9,061 bases of DNA from CAYUJH01 sp964394585 (GCA_964394585.1 CAYMYI010000148.1:1-9061); one strand, 5' to 3'; positions 1 through 6,975 are shown, counted from the stretch's first letter. The notes: generated by a model from the sequence alone, not told the origin. Numbers and translations: made by a program.

Positions 1-285
1 AGGGTGGTTTTGGGGGATTTCCGGAAAGATTTTCCGAAAAAACGGCGCTACCACTTTGGCTAAAATCCGAACCATTCCGGCCTCCTCCCCAACTTTCATC
101 AGGCCCATCCAAAGTGCCAAGGTTCCGGTTAAACCTATCGAAATATCAAAAGCGGTTTTCGACATATCGAAGGTAGATGCTACAATCTGCGAGAAAATTT
201 CCGTGTCGCCTAGAAACAGTAGTTTGAATAGGGCAAACACAAAAGCAAGTAAAAAAAAGGCAATCCAAATGTAGTTGAGCGTCAT
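1..285 (-). CDS. SpmA-like nucleoside-recognition (Gate) domain membrane protein, N-terminal part
   Basis: This is the first 95 codons of a gene that continues past the left edge of the window; the stop is not seen. The ATG is at 285-283. Residues 6-25 form a strongly hydrophobic first membrane segment, followed by a conserved-looking stretch (GDTEIF at 26-31, FDISIGLTG at 46-54, and EIPQNHP at 89-95) that I recognise as the start of the nucleoside-recognition/Gate family, related to Bacillus spore maturation proteins SpmA and SpmB. In Bacteroidota, as I recall, these are often single fused SpmA-SpmB proteins of about 400 residues. They are inner-membrane proteins of uncertain function, presumably transport-related; no sporulation role is implied here. 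The gene lies downstream of a strong terminator and has its own promoter candidate, so it is probably transcribed separately from the rhomboid genes. The family call is fairly firm; the substrate is unknown. Confidence 0.82.
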   Translation of the reverse strand, partial: MTLNYIWIAFFLLAFVFALFKLLFLGDTEIFSQIVASTFDMSKTAFDISIGLTGTLALWMGLMKVGEEAGMVRILAKVVAPFFRKIFPEIPQNHP

Positions 286-308
286 AGTAGGATAATTAGC
301 GTTTTGTT

Positions 309-337
309 CAAAGCTATAAATTTTCTATTTTCTGCAA
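309..337 (-). promoter_or_regulatory. Promoter candidate for the SpmA-like gene
   Basis: On the minus strand a TAGCTTTG box (316 to 309) matches the Bacteroidota -7 consensus TAnnTTTG, and a CTTG (338 to 335) lies 18 bases upstream as a -33 element (consensus TTTG, usual spacing near 19). Transcription would start near 302, leaving a leader of roughly 17 bases before the ATG at 285. The location, just after the terminator of the preceding genes, supports an independent promoter. The assignment rests on sequence match only. Confidence 0.6.
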
Positions 338-349
338 GGTTGCCCTACA

Positions 350-384
350 AAAAAGCCCATAGTCTTGTCGACTATGGGCTTTTT
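350..384 (-). terminator. Rho-independent terminator after rhomboid A
   Basis: A perfect 15-base inverted repeat (350-364 with 370-384) encloses a 5-base loop. The GC-rich centre of the stem is GCCCATAGTC, flanked by A and T runs, so the minus-strand transcript ends in a U tract. It starts 26 bases after the rhomboid A stop codon at 410, where transcription of the recJ-rhomboid group would end. Because A and T runs flank both arms, it could also stop plus-strand transcripts. Confidence 0.93.
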
Positions 385-409
385 CTTTCCGTTTATCAAA
401 CCATTGGAG

Positions 410-1339
410 TTAATCCATATTTTTTTGGCTGGCTTTAAATAAAATTTGTTTTTCTTCCGCGGAAAGCTTGTCGTATCCCGACTCTGAAATCTTATCTAAA
501 ATGGCATCAATTACCGACTGGTCAGGAGTATCGCTCCGCATACTTCTTCCTGCATTTTTTTTCATTTTCACCTTTGCTGTTTTTGCACTTCCGTTTCCGT
601 TACGGTGCGATACTTTCATTTTCGGTTTAGGTTTAAACAAGTTGTTCATGGCATCGAGCACTTTCCAAACTCCTATGCTCCAATCATCGCCTTTGGCTAA
701 TCGGCGAACAAAGAAATACCCAATGGCAATCCCGCCGAGGTGGGCTATATTTCCGCCTACGTTTGAAGCGCCTAATCCAATAACCGATAAAAACACGTAT
801 ACGGCTGCGATGTATTTTATGCGAACCGCCCCAAAAAACAACAAGTGCATTCGGTATTCAGGCGCTACCGTAGCCGCACCCAGAACAATTGCATACACTC
901 CTGCTGAAGCGCCTACCATTCCAATACCCGGATTCTGCATTAAGTACGGAATTGTATTATATAATATGAGGTAAAGGAACCCGCCGGATAACCCTCCTAG
1001 AATATAAAGCGCTACTAACTTTCGGCTGCCCAAAAACTCTTCGAAAATGACTCCAAACCAATACATAATCAACATATTGAATAAGATATGGAGAAAATCG
1101 AAGTGCGTAAAGAAATAGGTAATGAGTGTCCAGGGTTTGACAATAAATTCATTTAGCACGGGGGAAATCATCATGAACTTTTCGACCTCTGTGTAAAACG
1201 AGGGAGCTACGCCAAAGCGAGTGAGTAGCCACAAAAGTTTCAAAATAACAAATACCGACACATTGATAATGATGAGTCGAGTCAAGCCATTGTTAGGCTT
1301 GTTCCAGGCGTGCTTAAAGTCTTCGACGAAGCTATTCAT
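410..1339 (-). CDS. Rhomboid-family intramembrane serine protease (rhomboid A)
   Basis: This 309-residue polytopic membrane protease should cleave substrates inside or next to the membrane. The rhomboid active site is complete: nucleophile S145 in GASAG, catalytic H200 in AHLGG, and the oxyanion-side pair H84 and N88 in the HILFN stretch, equivalent to E. coli GlpG S201, H254, H150 and N154. Hydrophobic segments start near residues 20, 72, 108, 141, 174 and 197, fitting a six-helix core. The last ~90 residues are a soluble extension: a basic K/R-rich linker (about 236-268), then a short conserved-looking domain (about 271-309, with ILDKISESGYDKLSAEEK) that I recall as a small C-terminal module on Bacteroidota rhomboids (possibly DUF6576). 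It is preceded by a second rhomboid gene 123 bases upstream and followed by a terminator, so it is likely the last gene of that transcript. No natural substrate can be inferred. Confidence 0.93.
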   Translation of the reverse strand: MNSFVEDFKHAWNKPNNGLTRLIIINVSVFVILKLLWLLTRFGVAPSFYTEVEKFMMISPVLNEFIVKPWTLITYFFTHFDFLHILFNMLIMYWFGVIFEEFLGSRKLVALYILGGLSGGFLYLILYNTIPYLMQNPGIGMVGASAGVYAIVLGAATVAPEYRMHLLFFGAVRIKYIAAVYVFLSVIGLGASNVGGNIAHLGGIAIGYFFVRRLAKGDDWSIGVWKVLDAMNNLFKPKPKMKVSHRNGNGSAKTAKVKMKKNAGRSMRSDTPDQSVIDAILDKISESGYDKLSAEEKQILFKASQKNMD

Positions 1340-1381
1340 CAGAAGTAAATGGGTAAGGTTAATTTAAAATCGATTTTATAT

Positions 1382-1405
1382 TGTATAACGGTTACGTAAC
1401 ATACA
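1382..1405. promoter_or_regulatory. Palindrome in the gap between the two rhomboid genes
   Basis: The 123-base gap between the rhomboid genes contains the perfect 10-base palindrome GTTACGTAAC (1391-1400). The outer arms TGTAT (1382-1386) and ATACA (1401-1405) are also complementary, with four unpaired bases (AACG) on one side. It lies about 50-60 bases upstream of the rhomboid A start codon. It could be an operator for a dimeric regulator, a hairpin in the intergenic mRNA, or chance in AT-rich DNA. No matching TAnnTTTG promoter is visible in the gap, and no transcription factor can be named. Confidence 0.3.
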
Positions 1406-1462
1406 GGTATAAGATAAGGTTTCCCTTTTTCTTTTCCTAAACATCTCGAAGGCTTTCTGCCG

Positions 1463-2278
1463 TTACATAAAGTTTGTGCTTTTAAGCCCCCATGCTTTGA
1501 TAAGAATGAAGGCGAACACCATCCCGCCGATGTGGGCTAAATGCGCTATATTATCACCAGGTGCATTTTCGAGCAAGGCATAGATGGAGTAAATCGCATA
1601 AAATGCTACAAGGTATTTGGCGCGCACCGGCATGGGCGGAATCAGCAGCATAAGCTGCAAATTCGGAAATAATAGACCAAATGCCATGAGTATCCCAAAC
1701 ACAGCACCCGAAGCACCGACCATGGGCATGTTTGCATTAAACTGATAATGCGTGCCGATGATGCTTCGAGCGCGCTCGATATAGGCTGGGTTGGTTGGGT
1801 CTTCAGGGAAATCTTTATTTACAAAATTGTAAATTTCTTCTTGGTATACGGGCTTATAAATTTCGTACCCCCCTGTATGTTGGTTTATAAAGTGATGGAG
1901 GTTTTCTGGAGTTGGAGTATTCTGGAAGGCAATCAATGCCGATTCCATCTGCGATACTTCAATAAAGTTCACAGTAGCATACAGCAGCCCGGCTCCTAAA
2001 CCGGTTACCATGTATAAAATAAGAAACCGCTTAGACCCCATGTATTGCTCGAGCATAGGGCCAAAAATGAATAAGGCAAACATGTTCCCAAACAGGTGCC
2101 ATCCGTTTGCGTGGACAAACATGTACGTAAATAGCTGATAAGGTTGGAAACTCTCGGCGAAAATATAGCGATACCCTAGCAGCTCGGGCAGAGGCAGGTT
2201 TAACACTATTTGAATCAGAAAAATCACGATGTTGATAATCAGAAAATTCTTGGTAACAGGAGAAAGGTTTAGTCGCAT
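1463..2278 (-). CDS. Rhomboid-family intramembrane serine protease (rhomboid B)
   Basis: This 271-residue membrane protein is a second, diverged rhomboid. The catalytic set is complete: S190 in GASGA, H249 in AHIGG (with H246 one turn before), and H61 and N65 in the WHLFGN stretch. The first membrane helix spans about residues 11-29. Its distinctive feature is a long polar segment of roughly 75 residues (about 108-185) between the third hydrophobic segment and the serine-bearing helix, where rhomboid A has only about 15. I recall similar insertions in other Bacteroidota rhomboids, so it may be a subfamily trait. Unlike rhomboid A it has no soluble C-terminal domain and ends soon after the last helix. 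It follows recJ by 40 bases without a visible terminator, so recJ and the rhomboids are probably co-transcribed. The ATG at 2278 directly precedes a typical short N-terminal leader, so this start is likely. Confidence 0.93.
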   Translation of the reverse strand: MRLNLSPVTKNFLIINIVIFLIQIVLNLPLPELLGYRYIFAESFQPYQLFTYMFVHANGWHLFGNMFALFIFGPMLEQYMGSKRFLILYMVTGLGAGLLYATVNFIEVSQMESALIAFQNTPTPENLHHFINQHTGGYEIYKPVYQEEIYNFVNKDFPEDPTNPAYIERARSIIGTHYQFNANMPMVGASGAVFGILMAFGLLFPNLQLMLLIPPMPVRAKYLVAFYAIYSIYALLENAPGDNIAHLAHIGGMVFAFILIKAWGLKSTNFM

Positions 2279-2318
2279 GGGTAGGGTATGTTCATGAATA
2301 GTTTGGTAGAATGCCGAT

Positions 2319-4052
2319 TTAAGATGCAGCCATTGGCTGTATATCGCGTAGAAGGAGTTGTAACGATGTATTGCCCATAAATTCGTTCAAACTCAACTGA
2401 AAACACAAACGCAATGGCTCGCCCGATTGTACATATGGCAGAAACTCTACCATATTAAACCCAATAGCGTCCATCGTGTTTTTTCCGCCTTTTTGGCAGA
2501 CTTGAAACTTCAAATGTTTTTCTTTCAACACACGTACTTCGCCTACTATGAGCACCTCTTCTGAGCCAAAAATAGGCTGTAAATTCTGCGGACCAAATGG
2601 CGCCATTTGTTCCATTAACTCATAGAGGTTCATCGTAATTTGATCGATAGAAACTTTTAAATCAATTTCTATATGAGGAATCAATTGTTCNNNNNNNNNN
2701 AGGTTGGCGGCGGCTACTTCTTCAAACTTTTGTTGAAAAGCCGCAATATTTTCGAGAGGAAGGGTTAACCCTGCGGCATGTACGTGCCCACCGAATTTAT
2801 CGAGCAGCTCGGCACACTCGCTGATGGCTTGGTGCACATCGAACCCTTCGATCGAACGTGCCGAGCCGGTTGCTTTTCCGTTCGACTCGGTTAAGATAAT
2901 GGTAGGGCAATGGTATTTTTCAATGCAACGCGACGCTACAATGCCGATTACTCCTTTATGCCAATCTGGCTTAAAGAGTACATTGGAAAAAAAGGGCGCA
3001 GGCTTGGCGGCAATCATCGCGAGGGCTTCTTCTGTAATTTGAGCATCGTAATCTTTCCGCAGTTCGTTTTTAACATTTACCGACTTGGCAAGTTCTAGTG
3101 CTTCCTCTTTCTGGGCAGAAAGCAATAGACGGACGGCATGGTTAGCATGGGCTATGCGTCCGGCAGCGTTAATGCGTGGTCCTATGCCAAATACTAAATT
3201 CGAAACGTTCAACGCGTTTTTAAACCCGGCGACCTCGATCATGGTTGCTACGCTGAGCCGTGGATTTTGGTTGATGCGTTTCAGTCCCTCCCGCACCAAA
3301 ATTCGATTTTCGCCCACAATGGGTACAATATCGCAAGCGGCACTGATGGCCACAAAATCGAGGTGGACATAGAGATGTTCCATGGCAATCTCTCGGTAGA
3401 TACACAAGCCTTGTAATAATTTGAAACCTACGCCACACCCCGATAGCTCTTTGAAAGGATACGGATTCCCCGGAATTTTAGGATCTAGAATCGCAAGTGC
3501 TTCTGGTAATTGCTCGCCGGGTTCGTGGTGGTCGCACACGATTACATCAATTCCCTGTTGTTTTGCATAGGCAACCTGTTCGATAGCCCGAATGCCGCAA
3601 TCAAGGGTAACCAGCAGAGAAAATCCTTCTTTTGCTGCAAAATCTACTCCTCGTTCCGAAAGCCCATACCCTTCCGTATAGCGATCGGGCACATAAAAAT
3701 CGCAGGGTATTTCGGGGAAAACATCTCGAAAAAAAGCTACCATCAAACTTACCGAGGTAGTCCCGTCAACATCGTAATCGCCATAGAACAATATTTTCTC
3801 TTTTTGGTCAATTGCCTTGGCAAGCCGCTCAACGGCTTGCTGCATCGAATCCATCAAAAAAGGATCGTGCAAATCGTTGAGCGTATCGCGGAAAAAATGG
3901 AATGCCTGTTCGTACGTGGTAATGTTGCGTTGAAGTAACAAGGTTGCCGTTACTTCGCTTAAATTAAGCTGTTCGCGCAATGCCTGTACTTGTTCTTTGG
4001 AGGGTAAGGGTTTATACACCCAGCGTTTTTGTGGTATTGCTGTAGTATCCAT
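2319..4052 (-). CDS. recJ: Single-stranded-DNA-specific 5'-3' exonuclease RecJ
   Basis: RecJ degrades single-stranded DNA from 5' ends in recombinational repair (RecF pathway), mismatch repair and base-excision repair in the cytoplasm. At 577 codons the length is normal. The DHH phosphoesterase core shows all metal-binding motifs: GDYDVDG (91-97), LDCGI (150-154) and CDHH (173-176), followed by SGCGVGFKL (204-212) and DIVP (241-244). GPRINAAGR (291-299) precedes the DHHA1 domain, which carries the GSARS (396-400) and GGHVHAAG (421-428) motifs; the C-terminal third (about 455-577) is the OB-fold region. A run of 10 Ns (2691-2700) hides about four residues near 451-454, in the linker between DHHA1 and the OB fold; the frame is open on both sides. 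It is the first gene of a minus-strand group with two rhomboid genes and faces a divergent response regulator. Confidence 0.97.
   Translation of the reverse strand: MDTTAIPQKRWVYKPLPSKEQVQALREQLNLSEVTATLLLQRNITTYEQAFHFFRDTLNDLHDPFLMDSMQQAVERLAKAIDQKEKILFYGDYDVDGTTSVSLMVAFFRDVFPEIPCDFYVPDRYTEGYGLSERGVDFAAKEGFSLLVTLDCGIRAIEQVAYAKQQGIDVIVCDHHEPGEQLPEALAILDPKIPGNPYPFKELSGCGVGFKLLQGLCIYREIAMEHLYVHLDFVAISAACDIVPIVGENRILVREGLKRINQNPRLSVATMIEVAGFKNALNVSNLVFGIGPRINAAGRIAHANHAVRLLLSAQKEEALELAKSVNVKNELRKDYDAQITEEALAMIAAKPAPFFSNVLFKPDWHKGVIGIVASRCIEKYHCPTIILTESNGKATGSARSIEGFDVHQAISECAELLDKFGGHVHAAGLTLPLENIAAFQQKFEEVAAANXXXXEQLIPHIEIDLKVSIDQITMNLYELMEQMAPFGPQNLQPIFGSEEVLIVGEVRVLKEKHLKFQVCQKGGKNTMDAIGFNMVEFLPYVQSGEPLRLCFQLSLNEFMGNTSLQLLLRDIQPMAAS
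2691..2700. other. Assembly gap: ten Ns inside recJ
   Basis: Ten undetermined bases interrupt recJ. The reading frame continues in register on both sides, and the roughly four missing residues fit my memory of RecJ alignments at this linker, so the gap size appears right or nearly right. It should be treated as missing data, not as a mutation. Confidence 0.97.
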
Positions 4053-4287
4053 CGATATATGAAAACATGGTTTACCGAATTACTCTGGGGAGTAAGTTAA
4101 CTTTTTCGGCAAAGAGGTAAAAAACGATGACTTCGTAATAATTTGAAAATCTCATGAAAAGATATACCCAAAATTGCCCTGAATCTTTTTATTTTCGTTG
4201 GAAAACAAGCAGCGACGTTCATTTTTAAAAATTAATCCTTATATTATTTTTTACAATTTAAAACCTACATAAACCCTAATTTTTACC
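4053..4287. other. Divergent intergenic region between recJ and the LytTR regulator
   Basis: These 235 bases must hold the start signals for both recJ (leftward) and the response regulator (rightward). The right half is very AT-rich. The nearest matches to a plus-strand -7 box are TATTTTCG (4190-4197, one mismatch to TAnnTTTG) and TAATTTG near 4138-4145 (one base short); neither has a convincing -33 TTTG at the right distance. I see no reading frame, RNA gene or strong hairpin here. Confidence 0.45.
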
Positions 4288-4989
4288 ATGAATTGCATAG
4301 TGGTTGACGACGACGAATTTTCAAGAGAAGTAGTCCGCAATTTTATCCACAAAACTAATGAATCGGGTTCGGAGATGAATCTTGTGGCAGAGTGCGACAA
4401 CGCCCTTGATGCATATAATGTACTCACTAAAGGGGGGATTGATATGGTATTCCTCGACGTGGAAATGCCGGATATGAACGGGCTCGAATTGGTGGAATCG
4501 TTAGATAGTTTGCCCCAAATCATCTTGATTACCGGGCAAAACCAATATGCGGTAAAAGCTTTTGAGTTCGGACTTACCGACTACCTGGTGAAACCTATTT
4601 CGTATGCTAGGTTCTTGCAAGCGGTAAACAAAGCAAAAAAAAACCTAGCCGAACCGGTACTCGATACGCAAGGCTCCGACGATATCTATGTAAAAGCGGA
4701 TAATAAAATTGTACGCATTGCCCTACAAGATATTTTTTTCATCGAGGCGCTTGCCGACTACGTCATCATCAACACCGAAAACAAAAAGTACATTGTACAC
4801 TCTACCATGAAAGGGCTTGAAAAGCGCCTACCCGAAGCCGAGTTTGTGCGGGTACACCGCTCGTACATTGTCAATATTTCACGCGTGGATACCATCGAAG
4901 ATAACGCCATGATTATCATGCCCCAGAAAACCATTCCCATTGGTGGGTCGTATCGTACGAAATTCCTTGATAAACTGAACTTCTTATAA
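4288..4989 (+). CDS. LytTR-family response regulator (orphan)
   Basis: This 233-residue two-domain protein is a phosphorylation-controlled transcription factor. Residues 1-120 form a receiver domain: acidic pocket D7/D8, phosphoacceptor D57 in FLDVEMP, switch residue T82 and K102 in VKP. Residues about 131-233 form a LytTR DNA-binding domain, with the typical DIFFIEALADYV (148-159), FVRVHRSYIVN (186-196) and IPIGGSYR (216-223) stretches. LytTR regulators bind short direct repeats upstream of target genes; in Bacteroidota they usually pair with 7TM- or TPR-containing histidine kinases. No kinase is encoded here, so its partner is elsewhere or unknown. The ATG at 4288 begins immediately with the first receiver beta strand (NCIVVDDD), which supports this start. 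There is no Shine-Dalgarno sequence; the upstream bases are A/T-rich. Its stop codon overlaps that of the convergent PAP2 gene. Confidence 0.95.
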   Translation: MNCIVVDDDEFSREVVRNFIHKTNESGSEMNLVAECDNALDAYNVLTKGGIDMVFLDVEMPDMNGLELVESLDSLPQIILITGQNQYAVKAFEFGLTDYLVKPISYARFLQAVNKAKKNLAEPVLDTQGSDDIYVKADNKIVRIALQDIFFIEALADYVIINTENKKYIVHSTMKGLEKRLPEAEFVRVHRSYIVNISRVDTIEDNAMIIMPQKTIPIGGSYRTKFLDKLNFL

Positions 4990-5577
4990 GTTTCTGTCGA
5001 ACAGCAACCATTGCCCACTAGTCCGCTGCATTACTTTGTAGAACACAGCAAAAACGATTGTTCCAACACAGATTCCTGCCAAAGCCCCGCCTATAATATC
5101 GCCCGGGTAGTGCACGCCTACATAAATGCGGCTATACGATACTAAAGCTGCCCATGCAAATAAACCCGCCGAATGCGCCATCCTATACCGAAACGTAAGG
5201 TGTAAAAAAGTAGCCATACCAAATGTGTTTGCAGCATGGGAAGAAATAAAGCCATACTTCCCGCCTAAATATCCGTGCAAAGTATGCACTTGCGCTGCCA
5301 ACTCGGGGGCATGGCTCGGGCGTAACCGTTCAAAAAACGGCTTACAAAAACCACTTGCAAACTGATCGGCAAGGGCGATGGTAACCCCTACACCCGCCAA
5401 TACGGCAACCCCATACCACCCGTACTTTTTGAAGATGATAATTACTAAAAACGCATAGAAAGGAAGCCACTCTTTTTTTCCTGTAATAAACCACATGATA
5501 GGATCGAGCCAATCGGCATGACCACTGTTTAACCACAAAAAAAGGGCTTTATCCCAAGCTTCGAATGTTTCTAGCAT
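4984..5577 (-). CDS. PAP2-family membrane phosphatase
   Basis: This 197-residue membrane protein belongs to the PAP2 / type 2 phosphatidic acid phosphatase family, which removes phosphate from lipid phosphates or undecaprenyl pyrophosphate at the outer face of the cytoplasmic membrane. The three phosphatase motifs are intact: KPFFERLRP (79-87, K79 and R86), SSHAAN (112-117, with general acid H114; motif 2 is SSH rather than PSGH), and SRIYVGVHYPGD (149-160, nucleophile H156, partners R150 and D160). Hydrophobic segments near residues 38-50, 55-72, 118-128, 136-147 and 161-180 surround them. The N-terminal segment with WLNSGH and WFITGKKEW is typical of the short Bacteroidota members. The substrate cannot be decided from sequence: undecaprenyl pyrophosphate recycling, phosphatidate and phosphatidylglycerophosphate are all possible. 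The gene converges with the LytTR regulator and diverges from ald. Confidence 0.94.
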   Translation of the reverse strand: MLETFEAWDKALFLWLNSGHADWLDPIMWFITGKKEWLPFYAFLVIIIFKKYGWYGVAVLAGVGVTIALADQFASGFCKPFFERLRPSHAPELAAQVHTLHGYLGGKYGFISSHAANTFGMATFLHLTFRYRMAHSAGLFAWAALVSYSRIYVGVHYPGDIIGGALAGICVGTIVFAVFYKVMQRTSGQWLLFDRNL

Positions 5578-5602
5578 AATTAAAGCAGCATAGGTGTATT
5601 CA

Positions 5603-5610
5603 CAAACTTA
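5603..5610 (-). promoter_or_regulatory. -7 box candidate for the PAP2 gene
   Basis: On the minus strand TAAGTTTG (5610 to 5603) matches TAnnTTTG. Transcription would start near 5596, about 19 bases before the ATG at 5577. No TTG-type -33 element is seen at the expected distance, so support is from the -7 box and position only. Confidence 0.4.
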
Positions 5611-5655
5611 TGGAAAAACGGAAAAGTAGGCTGTATTTTTTCGGGTAGAAACAGG

Positions 5656-5663
5656 TATTTTTG
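5656..5663 (+). promoter_or_regulatory. -7 box candidate for ald
   Basis: TATTTTTG (5656-5663) matches TAnnTTTG exactly and lies about 68 bases before the ald start, giving a leader of roughly 60 bases. The -33 region around 5633-5637 (GTAT) is a poor match to TTTG, so the promoter may be weak or activator-dependent. It lies back to back with the PAP2 promoter candidate. Confidence 0.5.
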
Positions 5664-5731
5664 CCCACCTTGTCAAAGGCAAGCCATACAACACATAGAA
5701 ATCGAATTATTTATTTAAAGCATTCAAAAAC

Positions 5732-6844
5732 ATGATTATTGGGGTTCCTAAAGAGATTAAAAACAACGAAAACAGAATTGCCCTTACACCTGCCGGTGCA
5801 TTAGAGTTAGTGAAGCGAGGGCACACCGTTCAAATTCAAGCCACTGCCGGAGAAGGAAGCGGTTTCCCTGACGAAATGTACCAGAAAGCCGGGGCGAAAA
5901 TGTTACCTACAATTGAAGATGTGTACGCACAAAGCGAGATGATTGTAAAGGTAAAAGAACCCATTGAGCCGGAATATTCCTTAATTCGCAAAGACCAACT
6001 TTTATTTACTTATTTCCACTTTGCTTCTTCAGAAGCACTCACCCGCGCCATGATTGACAGCCAAAGCGTATGCTTAGCATACGAAACCGTGGAAAAAGCA
6101 GACCGCTCGCTTCCATTGCTCATTCCCATGTCGGAAGTAGCCGGTCGTATGGCTATACAGCAAGGTGCCAAATACTTGGAAAAACCCATGAAAGGCAGAG
6201 GAATTCTGTTAGGAGGCGTTCCGGGAGTAAAGCCTGCCAAGGTACTCATTTTAGGAGGAGGGGTTGTAGGTACTCAAGCAGCGAAAATGGCGGCTGGGCT
6301 TGGCGCCGATGTTACCATCCTCGATGTCAACCTTCATCGGTTGCGCTACCTGGCAGACATCATGCCCGCTAATGTAACTACTATGATGTCGAACGAGTAC
6401 AACATTCGCTCGCTTATTGGCGAGTCAGACCTGATTGTTGGCGGCGTTTTGATTCCCGGTGCGAAAGCGCCAAAACTTATCACACGCGATATGCTGAAAG
6501 ATATGCGCCCGGGCACGGTACTCGTAGATGTTGCCGTAGACCAAGGTGGCTGTATCGAAACCTGCAAGCCAACTACCCACGAAGATCCCACCTATATTAT
6601 TGACGATGTGGTACACTATTGCGTAGCCAATATGCCAGGTGCCGTGCCCTATACCTCTACCATTGCCCTTACTAACGCTACCTTACCGTATACCATCGCG
6701 CTAGCTTCTAAAGGGTGGAAAAAAGCCTGTGCAGACGATTTTGAACTGCGCCGCGGGCTGAACGTGATTCAAGGAAAAGTGGTGTATCAAGCTGTTGCCG
6801 AAGCGTTCAACCTTCCTTACGAAGCCGTAGAAAGTATGTTATAA
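5732..6844 (+). CDS. ald: Alanine dehydrogenase (NAD+)
   Basis: Alanine dehydrogenase catalyses reversible oxidative deamination of L-alanine to pyruvate and ammonium with NAD+, in the cytoplasm, usually as a hexamer. The 370-residue length is typical. Known active-site residues are all at the expected positions: R15 in the opening PKEIKNNENRIALTP stretch, K75 in VKVKEP, H96 in TYFHFA, and D270 in VAVDQGGC. The Rossmann fold has ILGGGVVGTQAAKMA (173-187) and D198 at the end of the second beta strand, which favours NAD over NADP. The related PntA transhydrogenase subunit is a poorer fit because this protein has the AlaDH-specific N-terminus and C-terminal length. It stands alone, with its own promoter candidate and terminator, so it is probably monocistronic. 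No Lrp-type regulator is nearby. Confidence 0.97.
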   Translation: MIIGVPKEIKNNENRIALTPAGALELVKRGHTVQIQATAGEGSGFPDEMYQKAGAKMLPTIEDVYAQSEMIVKVKEPIEPEYSLIRKDQLLFTYFHFASSEALTRAMIDSQSVCLAYETVEKADRSLPLLIPMSEVAGRMAIQQGAKYLEKPMKGRGILLGGVPGVKPAKVLILGGGVVGTQAAKMAAGLGADVTILDVNLHRLRYLADIMPANVTTMMSNEYNIRSLIGESDLIVGGVLIPGAKAPKLITRDMLKDMRPGTVLVDVAVDQGGCIETCKPTTHEDPTYIIDDVVHYCVANMPGAVPYTSTIALTNATLPYTIALASKGWKKACADDFELRRGLNVIQGKVVYQAVAEAFNLPYEAVESML

Positions 6845-6882
6845 AGCTTTGTGCTGCCTACATAATTATTAGGTTCATTTTG

Positions 6883-6932
6883 AGGAAGCTCGTTGTATAA
6901 TGCTATTTTATACAGCGAGCTTCTTTCTTTTT
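6883..6932 (+). terminator. Rho-independent terminator after ald
   Basis: A 16-base stem (6885-6900 with 6908-6923), fully paired except for one T-G wobble, encloses a 7-base loop and is followed by the T-rich stretch TTTCTTTTT. It starts about 40 bases after the ald stop codon and separates ald from the ribosomal protein promoter downstream. Confidence 0.92.
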
Positions 6933-6975
6933 ATAAAGAATTTATAAGTAAATCGCTCACAATCTTTTAGGTTAT

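Noticed and set aside
56..274. Plus-strand open frame of 72 codons at the left edge
   Set aside because: It lies antisense within the recognisable SpmA-like gene and has no family resemblance.
468..974. 168-codon plus-strand open frame
   Set aside because: It is the antisense shadow of rhomboid A, which has all its catalytic residues.
3510..3938. 142-codon plus-strand open frame
   Set aside because: It is antisense within recJ, across its conserved DHH motifs, and has no independent support.
4124..4133. Minus-strand -7 box for recJ near the CAAAGAGGTA stretch
   Set aside because: On the minus strand it reads TACCTCTTTG, with four instead of two bases between TA and TTTG, and has no -33 match.
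4190..4197. TATTTTCG as the promoter of the LytTR regulator
   Set aside because: It has one mismatch to TAnnTTTG, and the nearest TTG is only 13 bases upstream; too weak to annotate as a promoter.
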